A DNA stretch of 41,150 nucleotides. Source: Phytopseudomonas daroniae (lineage in GTDB: Bacteria; Pseudomonadota; Gammaproteobacteria; Pseudomonadales; Pseudomonadaceae). The notes beneath the pieces are model-generated. The model had not been told where the DNA came from and made no database searches. It worked only from the letters and a program-made list of their open reading frames with translations. Each line of letters begins with the position of its first letter. Position 1 is the first letter of the stretch. Positions 32,046 through 41,000 of the stretch are shown here, piece by piece. The stretch spans positions 1 to 41,150 of the forward strand of contig NZ_QJUI01000029.1 of NCBI RefSeq assembly GCF_004327285.1. Reading direction: 5' to 3'. The position numbers and the translations under genes are program-made.

Positions 32046-32864
32046 ATGAGTACGGCAATCGAACCCTACAAACCCGGTATCTTCGACCTGACCCACAAGC
32101 TAACCGTGGAAAAGCACGGCCACACGGCCCTGCTGACGATCAACAACCCGCCCGCCAATACCTGGGATCGCGAATCACTGATCGGCCTCAAACAGCTGAT
32201 CGAGCATCTGGATCGCGATGACGATATCTATGCGCTGGTGATCACTGGCCAGGGCGGCAAGTTCTTTTCCGCCGGTGCGGATCTGAAACTGTTCGCCGAC
32301 GGCGACAAGGCCCGCGCTCGGGAAATGGCCAGCCGCTTCGGCGAAGCCTTCGAACGGCTTCGCGACTTTCGCGGTGTGTCGATTGCCGCGATCAATGGCT
32401 ACGCCATGGGCGGCGGCCTGGAATGCGCCCTGGCCTGCGACATTCGTATCGCCGAGCGTCAGGCGCGGATGGCACTGCCAGAAGCCAGCGTCGGCCTGCT
32501 GCCCTGCGCGGGCGGCACCCAGAACCTCCCCTGGCTGGTGGGCGAAGGCTGGGCCAAGCGCATGATCCTCTGCGGCGAGCGAGTCGACGCCGAAACCGCG
32601 CTGCGTATCGGCCTGGTTGAACAGGTTGTCGACGAAGGCGAGGCACGCGGTCATGCCCTGCTGCTGGCGGCGAAAGTCGCCGGGCAGAGCCCGGTGGCCG
32701 TGCGCAGCATCAAGCCCTTGATCCAGGGTGCCCGCGAACGCCAGCCCAATAGCTGGCTGGTCGCCGAGCGCGAGCGCTTCGTCGACCTGTTCGACGCCGA
32801 CGACACCCGCGAGGGAGTCAACGCCTTCCTGGAAAAACGGACTCCCCAGTGGCGTAACAAATAA
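32046..32864 (+). CDS. dspI: enoyl-CoA hydratase, DspI-like
   Basis: The 272-aa crotonase-family product has the oxyanion-hole stretch FFSAGADLKLF and the second part GYAMGGGLECALACDIRIAE. The two catalytic glutamates are Glu126 and Glu146, 20 residues apart as in true hydratases. The P. aeruginosa gene in this position was described as dspI, required to make the dispersion signal cis-2-decenoic acid; the match here is by synteny and by recall of the protein sequence, and a role in signal production is not shown for this organism. The ribosome binding site is GAGGA. The next crotonase gene starts 67 bases after the stop. Confidence 0.82.
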   Translation: MSTAIEPYKPGIFDLTHKLTVEKHGHTALLTINNPPANTWDRESLIGLKQLIEHLDRDDDIYALVITGQGGKFFSAGADLKLFADGDKARAREMASRFGEAFERLRDFRGVSIAAINGYAMGGGLECALACDIRIAERQARMALPEASVGLLPCAGGTQNLPWLVGEGWAKRMILCGERVDAETALRIGLVEQVVDEGEARGHALLLAAKVAGQSPVAVRSIKPLIQGARERQPNSWLVAERERFVDLFDADDTREGVNAFLEKRTPQWRNK

Positions 32865-32931
32865 CCGGGAAGCCACGCCCCGCAACGTGGATGGCGCCGG
32901 CCAGGCGGATCGCGTGCGTGGGCGCCGCCCC

Positions 32932-34050
32932 ATGATGGATATGAACATGAACCTACGATTCGAAGAGCGCCCGGGCCAGCAGGGTTATCGTATCGCCATC
33001 GCCAGCCTGGATGCGCCGCAGAGCCTCAACGCCCTCAGTCTGCCGATGATCGAGGCCCTGGACGCCCAGTTGCGCAGGTGGGCCGACGAGCCGAGCATCG
33101 CCTGCGTCCTGTTGCGCGGCAACGGCAGCAAAGCCTTCTGCGCCGGTGGCGACGTGGTGCAGCTGGTTCGCCAGTGCCGCGAACACCCCGGCGAAGTGCC
33201 GCCACTGGCGCGACGCTTCTTCGCCGACGAATACCGTCTCGACTACCGCCTCCACCGTTACCCGAAACCCCTGCTGTGCTGGGGCCACGGGCATGTACTG
33301 GGGGGCGGCATGGGCCTGCTGCAAGGCGCCGGCGTACGTATCGTCACGCCCTCCAGCCGGCTGGGCATGCCGGAAATCAATATCGGTCTGTACCCGGATG
33401 TGGGCGGCAGCTGGTTCCTCGCCCGCCTGCCCGGCCGCCTCGGCCTGTTTCTCGGCCTCACGGCGGCCCAGATCAATGCCCACGATGCCCTGGGTCTCGG
33501 CCTGGCCGACCGCTTCCTGCGCGACGACCAGCAACAGGCGCTCCTGCAGGGGCTGGAGCAGCTCAACTGGCAGGAGCAGCCACAGCGGCAACTGAACAGC
33601 CTGCTGCGGGCGCTGGAACGGGATGCCCGCGGCGCGTTGCCAGAGGCCCAGTGGCTGCCGCGACGGGCCCGTATCGATGAGTTGCTGGATGTCGCCGACC
33701 TGCCCGCGGCGTGGCAGGCGCTGACCGCACTACGGGCCGATGAGGACGCCCTGCTCGCCCGTGCCGCCAGCACCCTGGCCAATGGCTGCCCGCTCAGCGC
33801 CCACCTGGTCTGGGAGCAGATCCAGCGTGCCCGTCACCTGTCCCTGGCCGAGGTATTGCGCATGGAATACGCGATGAGCCTCAACTGCTGCCGCCACCCG
33901 GAGTTCCCCGAAGGCGTGCGCGCCCGCCTGATCGACAAGGATCAGGCGCCGCGCTGGCACTGGCCCGATGTCGCGACCATTCCGCCGGCGGTGATCGAGG
34001 CGCACTTCAGCGCCACCTGGGACGGCGAACATCCGTTGCAGGACCTGTGA
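32932..34050 (+). CDS. enoyl-CoA hydratase/isomerase family, 3-hydroxyisobutyryl-CoA hydrolase-like
   Basis: The product is 372 aa from the first ATG, or 367 from ATG 32947 (MNLRFEERP), which I consider equally likely; starts at 32935 and 32941 are also open and no ribosome binding site decides. It is longer than ordinary hydratases and has the ECH_2 layout: AFCAGGDVVQLV, GHGHVLGGGMGLLQGAGVRI and MPEINIGLYPDVGGSWFLARL. The Glu and Asp in the last stretch match the catalytic pair of 3-hydroxyisobutyryl-CoA hydrolase in valine breakdown. It follows the DspI-like gene, and the convergent wssI stop lies only 13 bp after its own. Confidence 0.85.
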   Translation: MMDMNMNLRFEERPGQQGYRIAIASLDAPQSLNALSLPMIEALDAQLRRWADEPSIACVLLRGNGSKAFCAGGDVVQLVRQCREHPGEVPPLARRFFADEYRLDYRLHRYPKPLLCWGHGHVLGGGMGLLQGAGVRIVTPSSRLGMPEINIGLYPDVGGSWFLARLPGRLGLFLGLTAAQINAHDALGLGLADRFLRDDQQQALLQGLEQLNWQEQPQRQLNSLLRALERDARGALPEAQWLPRRARIDELLDVADLPAAWQALTALRADEDALLARAASTLANGCPLSAHLVWEQIQRARHLSLAEVLRMEYAMSLNCCRHPEFPEGVRARLIDKDQAPRWHWPDVATIPPAVIEAHFSATWDGEHPLQDL

Positions 34051-34063
34051 GCCAGAACAACCG

Positions 34064-35215
34064 CTACGGCCCGGCGGGCAGAACGATATCGTCCTGATAC
34101 GGCGTTTGCAGATCACGCTCGGGGATTTCCCAGACCAGCAGTTGTGGCGGGGTCTGGCCGAACGCCGCGCTGGCGAAATACGCCCTGGCGGCAGCGGAAA
34201 ACTCGCCGCCATCCCTGGCGAAATTGCCGAGGCTGGTGCCCAGCGCCTGTTCGAGGAAGGGCACGAAGTTGGAGTTGCGCGAGAACGAGGTGCCGATCAA
34301 GGCGATATTGGGCAACTGGCTGTCGCCGAACAGATCGTCCTCACTCATCGCGTCCTGCGCTTCATCGGCGCTGAAGATCGACGCGGAAACCGCTTCCGGC
34401 GCCGGTTGCAGACGCTCCGGCAGCCAGTCCAGACCGGCCAGGCGCACCAGATCGCCGGGACGGACACGGGCCGGCTCCTGGCTGCGCTGCCAGGCCTTGT
34501 GCGGGGTCGGCGTCACGCCGCTGGCGACGATGGCGGCGGCGACCGAGCGCGCAGCGGCCTCGGCCCCCAGCTCGCTCCAGTGGGTGTCGGTGCGCAGGAA
34601 CGCGGCGCTGCCCAGCGGCTGCAGGACCTCGGCCAGGTTCAGCATCGGCACACCGGCGTCCCCCATGCGCGCCTGCCATTGCCTGGCCCGCTCGGCCAGT
34701 TGCGCCGAACGGCTGATCGCGCAGAGACGCTCCTCGGCGATCCGGCTCTTGTCCGGCACCAGCAGCACCAGCAGACGGATGCCGCGTCCGGCCAGCCAGT
34801 CGTGCACGGCCTTGACCTTCTGCGCCCGCGCCTGGGCATTCGCCTCGGCATGCGGGTGCAGCTTCAGCTCGTCGGCCAGGAACAGCCAGCCGGGGCAGCC
34901 CTGACGCACCCGCGCGCCGGTATCGCCGATGGTTAGCCAACTGGCGGCACGCTCCAGATCGGCGGCACGCTTGGCGAACGGCACGCTGCTCAGTTCCCGG
35001 GCGATATGATGGGTGATCTCGCCCGTACGGATATCGTCCCAGCCGAGCGTCTCCGGCAACAGCTCGACCTTGCCGCTGACCAACAGCGCCCACAGGCAGA
35101 ATGCCAGGCCGGTCGCCAGGAAGACCGACATCACGCATCCGGCCAGCGGGCTCAGGCGGATCGTCATGGCGCTTGGCGGTAGCGGGGCGAGGGACGCATC
35201 TTGTTGCTTCGACAT
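34064..35215 (-). CDS. wssI: cellulose O-acetylation protein WssI (AlgJ/AlgX-like)
   Basis: The 383-aa product has a short cytoplasmic part, one membrane helix at about residues 27-47 and a periplasmic SGNH-like acetyltransferase domain. Asp210 and His212 lie in RTDTHWSELG and Ser310 in LIGTSFSRNS, matching the Asp-x-His and Ser of the AlgJ/AlgX catalytic triad. In P. fluorescens SBW25, WssG, WssH and WssI are the AlgF, AlgI and AlgJ homologues that acetylate cellulose. Last gene of the operon in this window; a ParA-like wssJ is not present after it. Linkage to bcsC argues for cellulose rather than alginate as the substrate. Confidence 0.88.
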   Translation of the reverse strand: MSKQQDASLAPLPPSAMTIRLSPLAGCVMSVFLATGLAFCLWALLVSGKVELLPETLGWDDIRTGEITHHIARELSSVPFAKRAADLERAASWLTIGDTGARVRQGCPGWLFLADELKLHPHAEANAQARAQKVKAVHDWLAGRGIRLLVLLVPDKSRIAEERLCAISRSAQLAERARQWQARMGDAGVPMLNLAEVLQPLGSAAFLRTDTHWSELGAEAAARSVAAAIVASGVTPTPHKAWQRSQEPARVRPGDLVRLAGLDWLPERLQPAPEAVSASIFSADEAQDAMSEDDLFGDSQLPNIALIGTSFSRNSNFVPFLEQALGTSLGNFARDGGEFSAAARAYFASAAFGQTPPQLLVWEIPERDLQTPYQDDIVLPAGP

Positions 35216-35227
35216 GGCGACGGCCCC

Positions 35228-36643
35228 TTAGAACTGGAAGTACAGGAAGGGCACGGTTTCCCGGCTGGCGATCAGGGCGAACGACAGCAGGAAACCCAGC
35301 ACCGGCCACAGCGCACCGATGGCGCGGAACAGCCACACCTCGGCGAAACGCGCCTCGGCACGCCGCTGGTACAGCGGCAGCAGCAGGCACGCGACGCCCA
35401 ACGCGGCGGCGATGCCGTGGGCCGGGCGCAGGGTCGCGGCCAGGGCATCGCCGAGGGCGAAGTCATGCAGGCCGAACTGGCCGGCATACATGTTCAGCGC
35501 CGTATGGAAGTCCGGCGCGCGGAACAGCGTCCAGGCCAGGAACACGAACAGCAGTGTGACGGTGTGCGCCAGCCAGGCCGGCAAGTCCGGCAGCCCCGCC
35601 CGCCCCCAGGCACGATCGATGCACAGCGCGATCCCGTGGGCGGCGCCCCAGAGCACGTAGTTCCAGCTATCGCCGCCGTGCCACAGGCCACCGATGGCCA
35701 TGATCAGGAACAGGTTGCGGTAGGTCTTCCAGGCCCCGCGCCGATTGCCGCCCAGGCCGATGTACAGGTAGTCGCGCAGCCAGCTCGACAGCGAGATGTG
35801 CCAGCGCCGCCAGAAATCCTGGATGTTGCGTGCCCAGTACGGCCGGTTGAAGTTCTCCGGAAAGTGGAAACCCAGCATCAGGCCGAGGCCGATGGCCATG
35901 GCGCTGTAGCCGGCGAAGTCGAAGAACAGTTGCATCGAGTAGGCCAGGCAGCCGATCCAGGCATCGATGAAGGACGGCCGATCCTCGGCGAACGCCACGC
36001 TCACCAGCGGCGACAGGCTGTCGGCCACCAGCACCTTCATGCTCAGGCCGATCATGAAGCGGCGCGAACCGAGGGCGAAATTCAGCCAATTGAAGTAGCG
36101 CTTCTGCAGCTCCTGGCGCACCCAGTCGTAGCGGATGATCGGGCCGGCGATGGAGTGGCCGAACATCGCCAGGTAGGTGGCGAAGTGGGCGAAGCTGCGC
36201 TCAACCGGCACCACTTTGCGGTGCACGTCCACCAGGTAGGAGATGACCTGCAGGACGATGAACGACAGCCCCGCCGGCAGCGCCACCTTCTGCCACTCGA
36301 GCGGCAGCGCACCGTAGGCGGTGATCAGCTCGTTGTAGGTCGCGGCGAGGATGTTGGCGTACTTGTACCAGCACAGCACCAGTACGTTGACGGTGATCAG
36401 TGCGGCCAGCAGGCGGATGCGCTGGCGCGACTCGGCGCGGGTGCGCTCGACCAGCAGGCCGCCGAGCCAGCCGAGCACGGTCAGCAGCACGTGCAGCAAC
36501 AGGAAGGTCGGGCTCAGCCAGCCATAGAAGAACCAGCTGCCGACCAGCAGGACGTGGTTGCGCGCCCCTGGCCTGGCCAACGCATAGACCAGCATGAACG
36601 CGGGCAGGAACAGCGTGAGGAACTCAAGGGAGGCGAAGACCAT
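35228..36643 (-). CDS. wssH: cellulose O-acetylation protein WssH (MBOAT, AlgI-like)
   Basis: The 471-aa product is a membrane-bound O-acyltransferase with about ten membrane segments. It transfers acetyl groups across the inner membrane to its periplasmic partners. Conserved MBOAT features are FFYGWLSP near the start, FFDFAGYSAMAIGLGLMLGF, FWRRWHISLSSWLRDYLYI with His282, and GGLWHGGDSWNYVLWGAAHG with His322, the position known to be essential in AlgI. It lies ten bases after wssG and 12 bases before wssI. Its closest functional counterpart is WssH; AlgI is the alternative, but no alginate biosynthesis genes are nearby. Confidence 0.92.
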   Translation of the reverse strand: MVFASLEFLTLFLPAFMLVYALARPGARNHVLLVGSWFFYGWLSPTFLLLHVLLTVLGWLGGLLVERTRAESRQRIRLLAALITVNVLVLCWYKYANILAATYNELITAYGALPLEWQKVALPAGLSFIVLQVISYLVDVHRKVVPVERSFAHFATYLAMFGHSIAGPIIRYDWVRQELQKRYFNWLNFALGSRRFMIGLSMKVLVADSLSPLVSVAFAEDRPSFIDAWIGCLAYSMQLFFDFAGYSAMAIGLGLMLGFHFPENFNRPYWARNIQDFWRRWHISLSSWLRDYLYIGLGGNRRGAWKTYRNLFLIMAIGGLWHGGDSWNYVLWGAAHGIALCIDRAWGRAGLPDLPAWLAHTVTLLFVFLAWTLFRAPDFHTALNMYAGQFGLHDFALGDALAATLRPAHGIAAALGVACLLLPLYQRRAEARFAEVWLFRAIGALWPVLGFLLSFALIASRETVPFLYFQF

Positions 36644-36653
36644 GGGGTTCCCG

Positions 36654-37331
36654 TCAGTTGGCCAGGCTGTCCTTCGCCTGGAACAGGCGCGGGCCTTCCG
36701 GCGAGGGCACCAGGAAGACGCTGTATCGTTCGCCCGCGCGCAGCTCGCCCAACGCCAGCGCCTCGCCTGCCGGCGACCCGGCGCAGCTCAGTTGCACGGA
36801 CAGGTTCACCGGGTTGATCGAACGGCGCTGCAGGGTGCCCTCGGCGACCGCCGTGAAGATCTCCACGGAACGGCCGGCGACCCGCAGGCCCGCGTCGGCG
36901 CAACGGGCGTCCAGGCTGTAGAAGGCCAGGGAAGCCTTGAGGGCGTTGAAATCGTCCGGCTGCTCGCGCACGGTCACCAGCTCCAGGGCCGCGCCGGCGC
37001 CGGCGCCGGGCAGGCCCACGACCGTGGTGAACTCGCCCGGCTCGACGGTCACGTCCAGCTCATGGCGCTGCCCGCCACGGCTGAGGGAACCCTTGACCGC
37101 ACGCCCGGCGGGCACGGTCAGGAAATCCGAGACGCGCTCGTCGCCCTCCAGGCGCAGGCGCGCGTCCGAACCGGCGGCGGCCAGTTCCAGCGCGCCCTCG
37201 CCGGCATTGACGAAGCGCAGGAAGGCCGCGTCCTCGCTGGGGCCGGTCGGGTACAGCGGGATCCCGGCGGCATGCCCCGCCTGGGCGATGGCCCAGGCCA
37301 ACGCCCCCACTGCCAGAAGCCCGCCCTTCAT
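36654..37331 (-). CDS. wssG: cellulose O-acetylation protein WssG (AlgF-like)
   Basis: The 225-aa product starts at the ATG at 37331, which overlaps the wssF stop (ATGA), with a GGGAG ribosome binding site. It has a signal peptide (MKGGLLAVGALAWAIAQAGHAAG) and a mature part of two beta-rich halves, as in AlgF. It opens with IPLYPTGPSEDAAFLRFVNAG, the feature common to AlgF-type periplasmic adaptors, which help move acetyl groups to the polymer. The central part is rich in Gly and Ala (GLPGAGAGAALELV). Cys pairs (CADAG, LSCAG) could form a disulfide in the periplasm. Confidence 0.82.
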   Translation of the reverse strand: MKGGLLAVGALAWAIAQAGHAAGIPLYPTGPSEDAAFLRFVNAGEGALELAAAGSDARLRLEGDERVSDFLTVPAGRAVKGSLSRGGQRHELDVTVEPGEFTTVVGLPGAGAGAALELVTVREQPDDFNALKASLAFYSLDARCADAGLRVAGRSVEIFTAVAEGTLQRRSINPVNLSVQLSCAGSPAGEALALGELRAGERYSVFLVPSPEGPRLFQAKDSLAN

Positions 37332-37987
37332 CGCTTGGCTCCCAGGCTCTCGGCCGGCAGCTTGCTCATGGCCTCGGCGATGGCCGCGCCCCAGGCCTTG
37401 TAGCCGGCGACGGTGAAGTGCTGGCCATCGGTGGTGACCCACTGGCCAGGCTTGGAAAGGGTCAGCGAGTCGATATAGCTGCACGGCGCCACGTTGGCGG
37501 CGAGGAAGTTCGACATGAGCTGGGTACGCGCATCGTTCTTCTTGTACATGCCGCCTTCCTTGCCCCAGGCCGGGCCGACCCAGACGCACGGGGTGCCGGT
37601 CTCGCCGATCGCCTTGGTCAGGCCGGTCACGTTCTGCCAGGCCCAGGCCTTGGGAAACGCCGGCTTGTCGTAGGAGGCCATGGTGTCGCCGATGATCAGC
37701 ACCACCACATCGGGCTTCTCCTGGGCGATCAGTTGCTTGATCGGCGTGGTGCTGGCCTCGCGGCCCTTGATCAGCAGCTTGCCGGTGCCCTTGAGCTCGG
37801 CGCCACAATCCAGCTTCTTGGCCACCAGCCAGTCGCCCGCGCTGGCGCCGCAGGCGCCGATGGAATGCACGCTCGCGCCTTTCGCGACCAGCGCGGCGTT
37901 CAGCGGCTCGGTCAGGTGGTTCTCGAGGCTCATATGGCTTTCGCCAAGCACGAGCAGGGTCAGGCCGGCAAGGACGGAGGAAGACAT
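37328..37987 (-). CDS. wssF: cellulose acetylation-associated SGNH protein WssF
   Basis: The 219-aa product is an SGNH/GDSL-type protein. Nucleophile Ser17 lies in LLVLGESHM, and Asp187 and His190 lie in TTDGQHFTVAGYKAWG. The block III motif, normally GxND, here reads IIGDTMASYD, so the usual Asn is replaced. The start is fixed by an AGGAG ribosome binding site and by an in-frame stop codon just upstream. The first strand of the fold starts almost at residue 5, leaving no separate signal peptide. In SBW25 WssF is thought to prepare acyl groups for WssGHI. It begins 21 bases after the bcsC stop. Confidence 0.8.
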   Translation of the reverse strand: MSSSVLAGLTLLVLGESHMSLENHLTEPLNAALVAKGASVHSIGACGASAGDWLVAKKLDCGAELKGTGKLLIKGREASTTPIKQLIAQEKPDVVVLIIGDTMASYDKPAFPKAWAWQNVTGLTKAIGETGTPCVWVGPAWGKEGGMYKKNDARTQLMSNFLAANVAPCSYIDSLTLSKPGQWVTTDGQHFTVAGYKAWGAAIAEAMSKLPAESLGAKR

Positions 37988-38008
37988 GGGACTACTCCTT
38001 GGCTAGGG

Positions 38009-41000
38009 TCAATTCGAATAGGGTGAGCGGTAGGGGTTGACCGGCATGATCTGTGGCCGGGACATTTCTTCGAACATGTAGCGCAGGTACATGCCGCTGT
38101 TCCATTGGCGATAGTCCTGGGCGTTATCCAGGGCCAGGTGCCCGCCCATGAAGAAATTGGGGCCGAACTGGTATTCGGCCGCGCCATACAGGCTGTAGCC
38201 GAGCCCGGTCTTGCTCTCCCCGCCGTAGGTGGCGGGCCTGCCCAGCACGCTGGATGCCGCGGCTTGCAAGCTGGCATCGCCAGGGAAGTAGTCGGCCTCG
38301 TCCTGATCGATGAACTGCACGCCCACCGAGCCCTTGAGCTGATAGCTCAGCTTGTCGAAACGTTGCGACCAGGACACCGGCACGCCCAGGGCGAAGAACG
38401 TCTGCGGGCTGAAATAACCGCCATGGCCATAGGTGTAGTGGCCGAGGCTCTTGTCGTAGGTGATGCCGGTCATGCTCAGGCCGGCGGTCAACTGCTGGTC
38501 GGTCTCGTTCTGCAGATACCAGTAGATGCCGCTGCCGAACTCGCCCCGGCTGTTGGACTCGACATGATTGCCGAGCAGCCGGTGCCAGGCGCCATAGACA
38601 TACACGCCCGCCTCGCTGTCGTCGTAGCTCAGCTCGGCTCGCCCACCATTGGCGGTCACCCCGCCCCAGCTCTGACCGGTGCGCGCATCGCGGGCACCGG
38701 CGAAGGACAGCAGGCTGTCGGTGACCGGGCGCCGCGAAATGTTGGCGCTCCAGTGCAGGTCGCCGTTCGAGGCGACTGGCCGCTTCAGGCTGACACCGCC
38801 GGCCAGGGTGCTGTAGAGGAAGCCCTGCGGTGTCGTGCCCAGGTCGGCCTTGAGGCCTGCGGACGGATCTTCGAAGGCCAGGGCCAGGCCGACCCCGGAA
38901 TCCTTTTGCGAGCCCGGCGAGGCGCCCGGGTTGGCCGCCGACGCGGCGGGACCACCGCCGAAGCGCTGGGCGGCTTCATTGCCGATACTGCCGGCGTTGA
39001 GACTCACCGGGGTGACGCGCACGGCGAGGCGATTGTCGCCCACGGGGAAATTGACCTCGAAGGGGGCCTGGATATCGGTCAGCCTGCTCAGGCCCGACTC
39101 GCTATCGTTGCTGCGCACGCTCACGCCCTGAACCACATAGGCGCTGCGCTCTTGCAGAATATCGTCGAGCGCCCGCGCGGCGACGCTCATCCCGGCGCGG
39201 GGATCGGCAGCGGCCGGCTCGGCGGCGAAGGGATTGGCCGCCATGCCCGGGGCCGGGGCACTCTGCCAGGTCGGGGCGCCCTGCGGCGTGCCGCCGGGTA
39301 CGTCCGGGTTCAGCGCATCCGCAATACCCCAGGCCTGACCCGCGGCGGCGCTCGCCAGCGGCTGGCCCGCCGCTCGGGCCGGCACCGGGGCCGGAATGGC
39401 GGCAGCCGCCACGCCGGCGCTTCGAGCGCCCTGGCCCGCCAGGCCGACAAAGGGATTGTCCGCCACGCCGGAAGCCGGCGCCGAGGCGGCGAATGCCGCC
39501 GACTGCTGACGCTGCTCCTGGGCGACCACCTTGCGCAGCAGTTCGGCGGCCTTGCCGCTCTTGCCCTGGTTCTGGTAGATCCGCGCCGCCGTGGTGAGCA
39601 CGTCCGGATCGCCGGGCGCCAGGCGCAGCGCGCGCTCCAGGGCGCGTTCGGCGAAAGCGCCGTCGCGCACCTGGGCCGCCATGTCGGCGGCGCCGATCTG
39701 CAACTGCGCATTGTCCGGTTCGCGCTGCAGCAGTGGCTTGTAGAGTTCCAGCGCCTTGCCCGGGTTGCCGCTGGCCGCATACATGCGCGCCAGGGCCGAT
39801 ACGGCCTGGCCGTCCTGGGGCCGCTGGGCCAGGGCCGGCGCCAGGGTGTCGTAGGCCGCGACCAGATCGCCACGCTCGCGCAAGTGCTCGGCCTGGCGTA
39901 CCCGGTAGAGGAACAGCAGGTCGTCGTACTGCTTGCGCTCGGCCGGGTTCAGGGGCTGTCCCTGCAGGTCGCGCAGGATGGCGCTGGCCTCCACGTCCTG
40001 CTCGGTCTGCAGGAGGATGCCGGCATAGCGCAGGGTCAGGCCGGGCTCGGGACGCGGGCTGCGCGCCAGCAGGTCGCGCAGCATGGCGGTGGCGCGTACC
40101 GGGTCGCCGGCATCGGCGTAGGCGGAAGCCAGGACGGACAGGCGCTCCGGCCGGCCCTCGGCGAGTGCTTCGGTGCGCGCCAGGAACACCCGGGCGTCCT
40201 GGCGGCTACCGCTTTTCGCCAGGTCGTTGATCTGCTGCAACTGCAGGTGGAAATCGACGTCCCCGACCAGCCGGTTCACTTCGCTGGTGCGGGCGGCAGC
40301 GGGAATACGCGCCAGCGTCGCCTGGGCCTGCGGCCATTCGCCGAGTTCGACCGAGAGCAAGGCGCTGGTATAGAGCGCGTCCGGGTCATCCGGTTGCGAC
40401 ACCAGCAGGCTGTCGACCAGGCTGCGCGCTTCCTGTACCGAGCCCATGCCGACATAGAGGCGGGCCAGGGCGAAGCGGGTCCAGGCGTTGTTGGGTTCAT
40501 TGCGCAGCGCCTCTTCCAGGGCTGCGCGCTGGCCAACGGTGTCACCCCGCTGTTCCGCCAGCCTGGCGCGTTGCATCGCCTGCTCGGCGCGCAGGCGCCC
40601 GAGGTCGCCGATCCCGGCCTGCTCCGCCTTGGGTAGGGCCTCGATCAGGCGCAACGCCTCGTCGTTCTTGCCGGCCTGGGTCAATACCGAGATCAGGCCA
40701 CGGCGCGCATCCGGGTCGTTCGGGCTCTGCGCCAGCAGGCGACGGTAACCGGCTTCGGCCTCGGCGAACTGGCCTTGCCCGGCCTGCAGGTCGGCCAGCG
40801 CCGCCTGCCCGGCGGTTTCCCGGGGCTTGAGGCGCACAGCCTGCTCGATCTGGGAACGTGCCAGGCCCGGCTCGCCCTTGGCCTGGCTGGCCCGAGCCCG
40901 CTGCAGGAGCGACCAGTAGCGCACGTCGTCCAGCGCGCTCTGCCATTGTGCCCCGCCCTGCTGCCGGGTCGCCCTGGTCAGCAGTACCTCGGCATCCTCG

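Noticed and set aside
35201..36817. 538-codon open frame antisense to wssH
   Set aside because: It overlaps a certain MBOAT gene completely and encodes a low-complexity Gln/Arg/Glu-rich product.
34064..37331. Alginate acetylation genes algJ-algI-algF
   Set aside because: Family members are homologous, but the adjacent bcsC and wssF and the gene order point to cellulose acetylation.
38105..40636. 843-codon open frame antisense to bcsC
   Set aside because: Shadow of the real gene on the other strand. It is rich in Gly, Ala and Arg, with no domain and no ribosome binding site.
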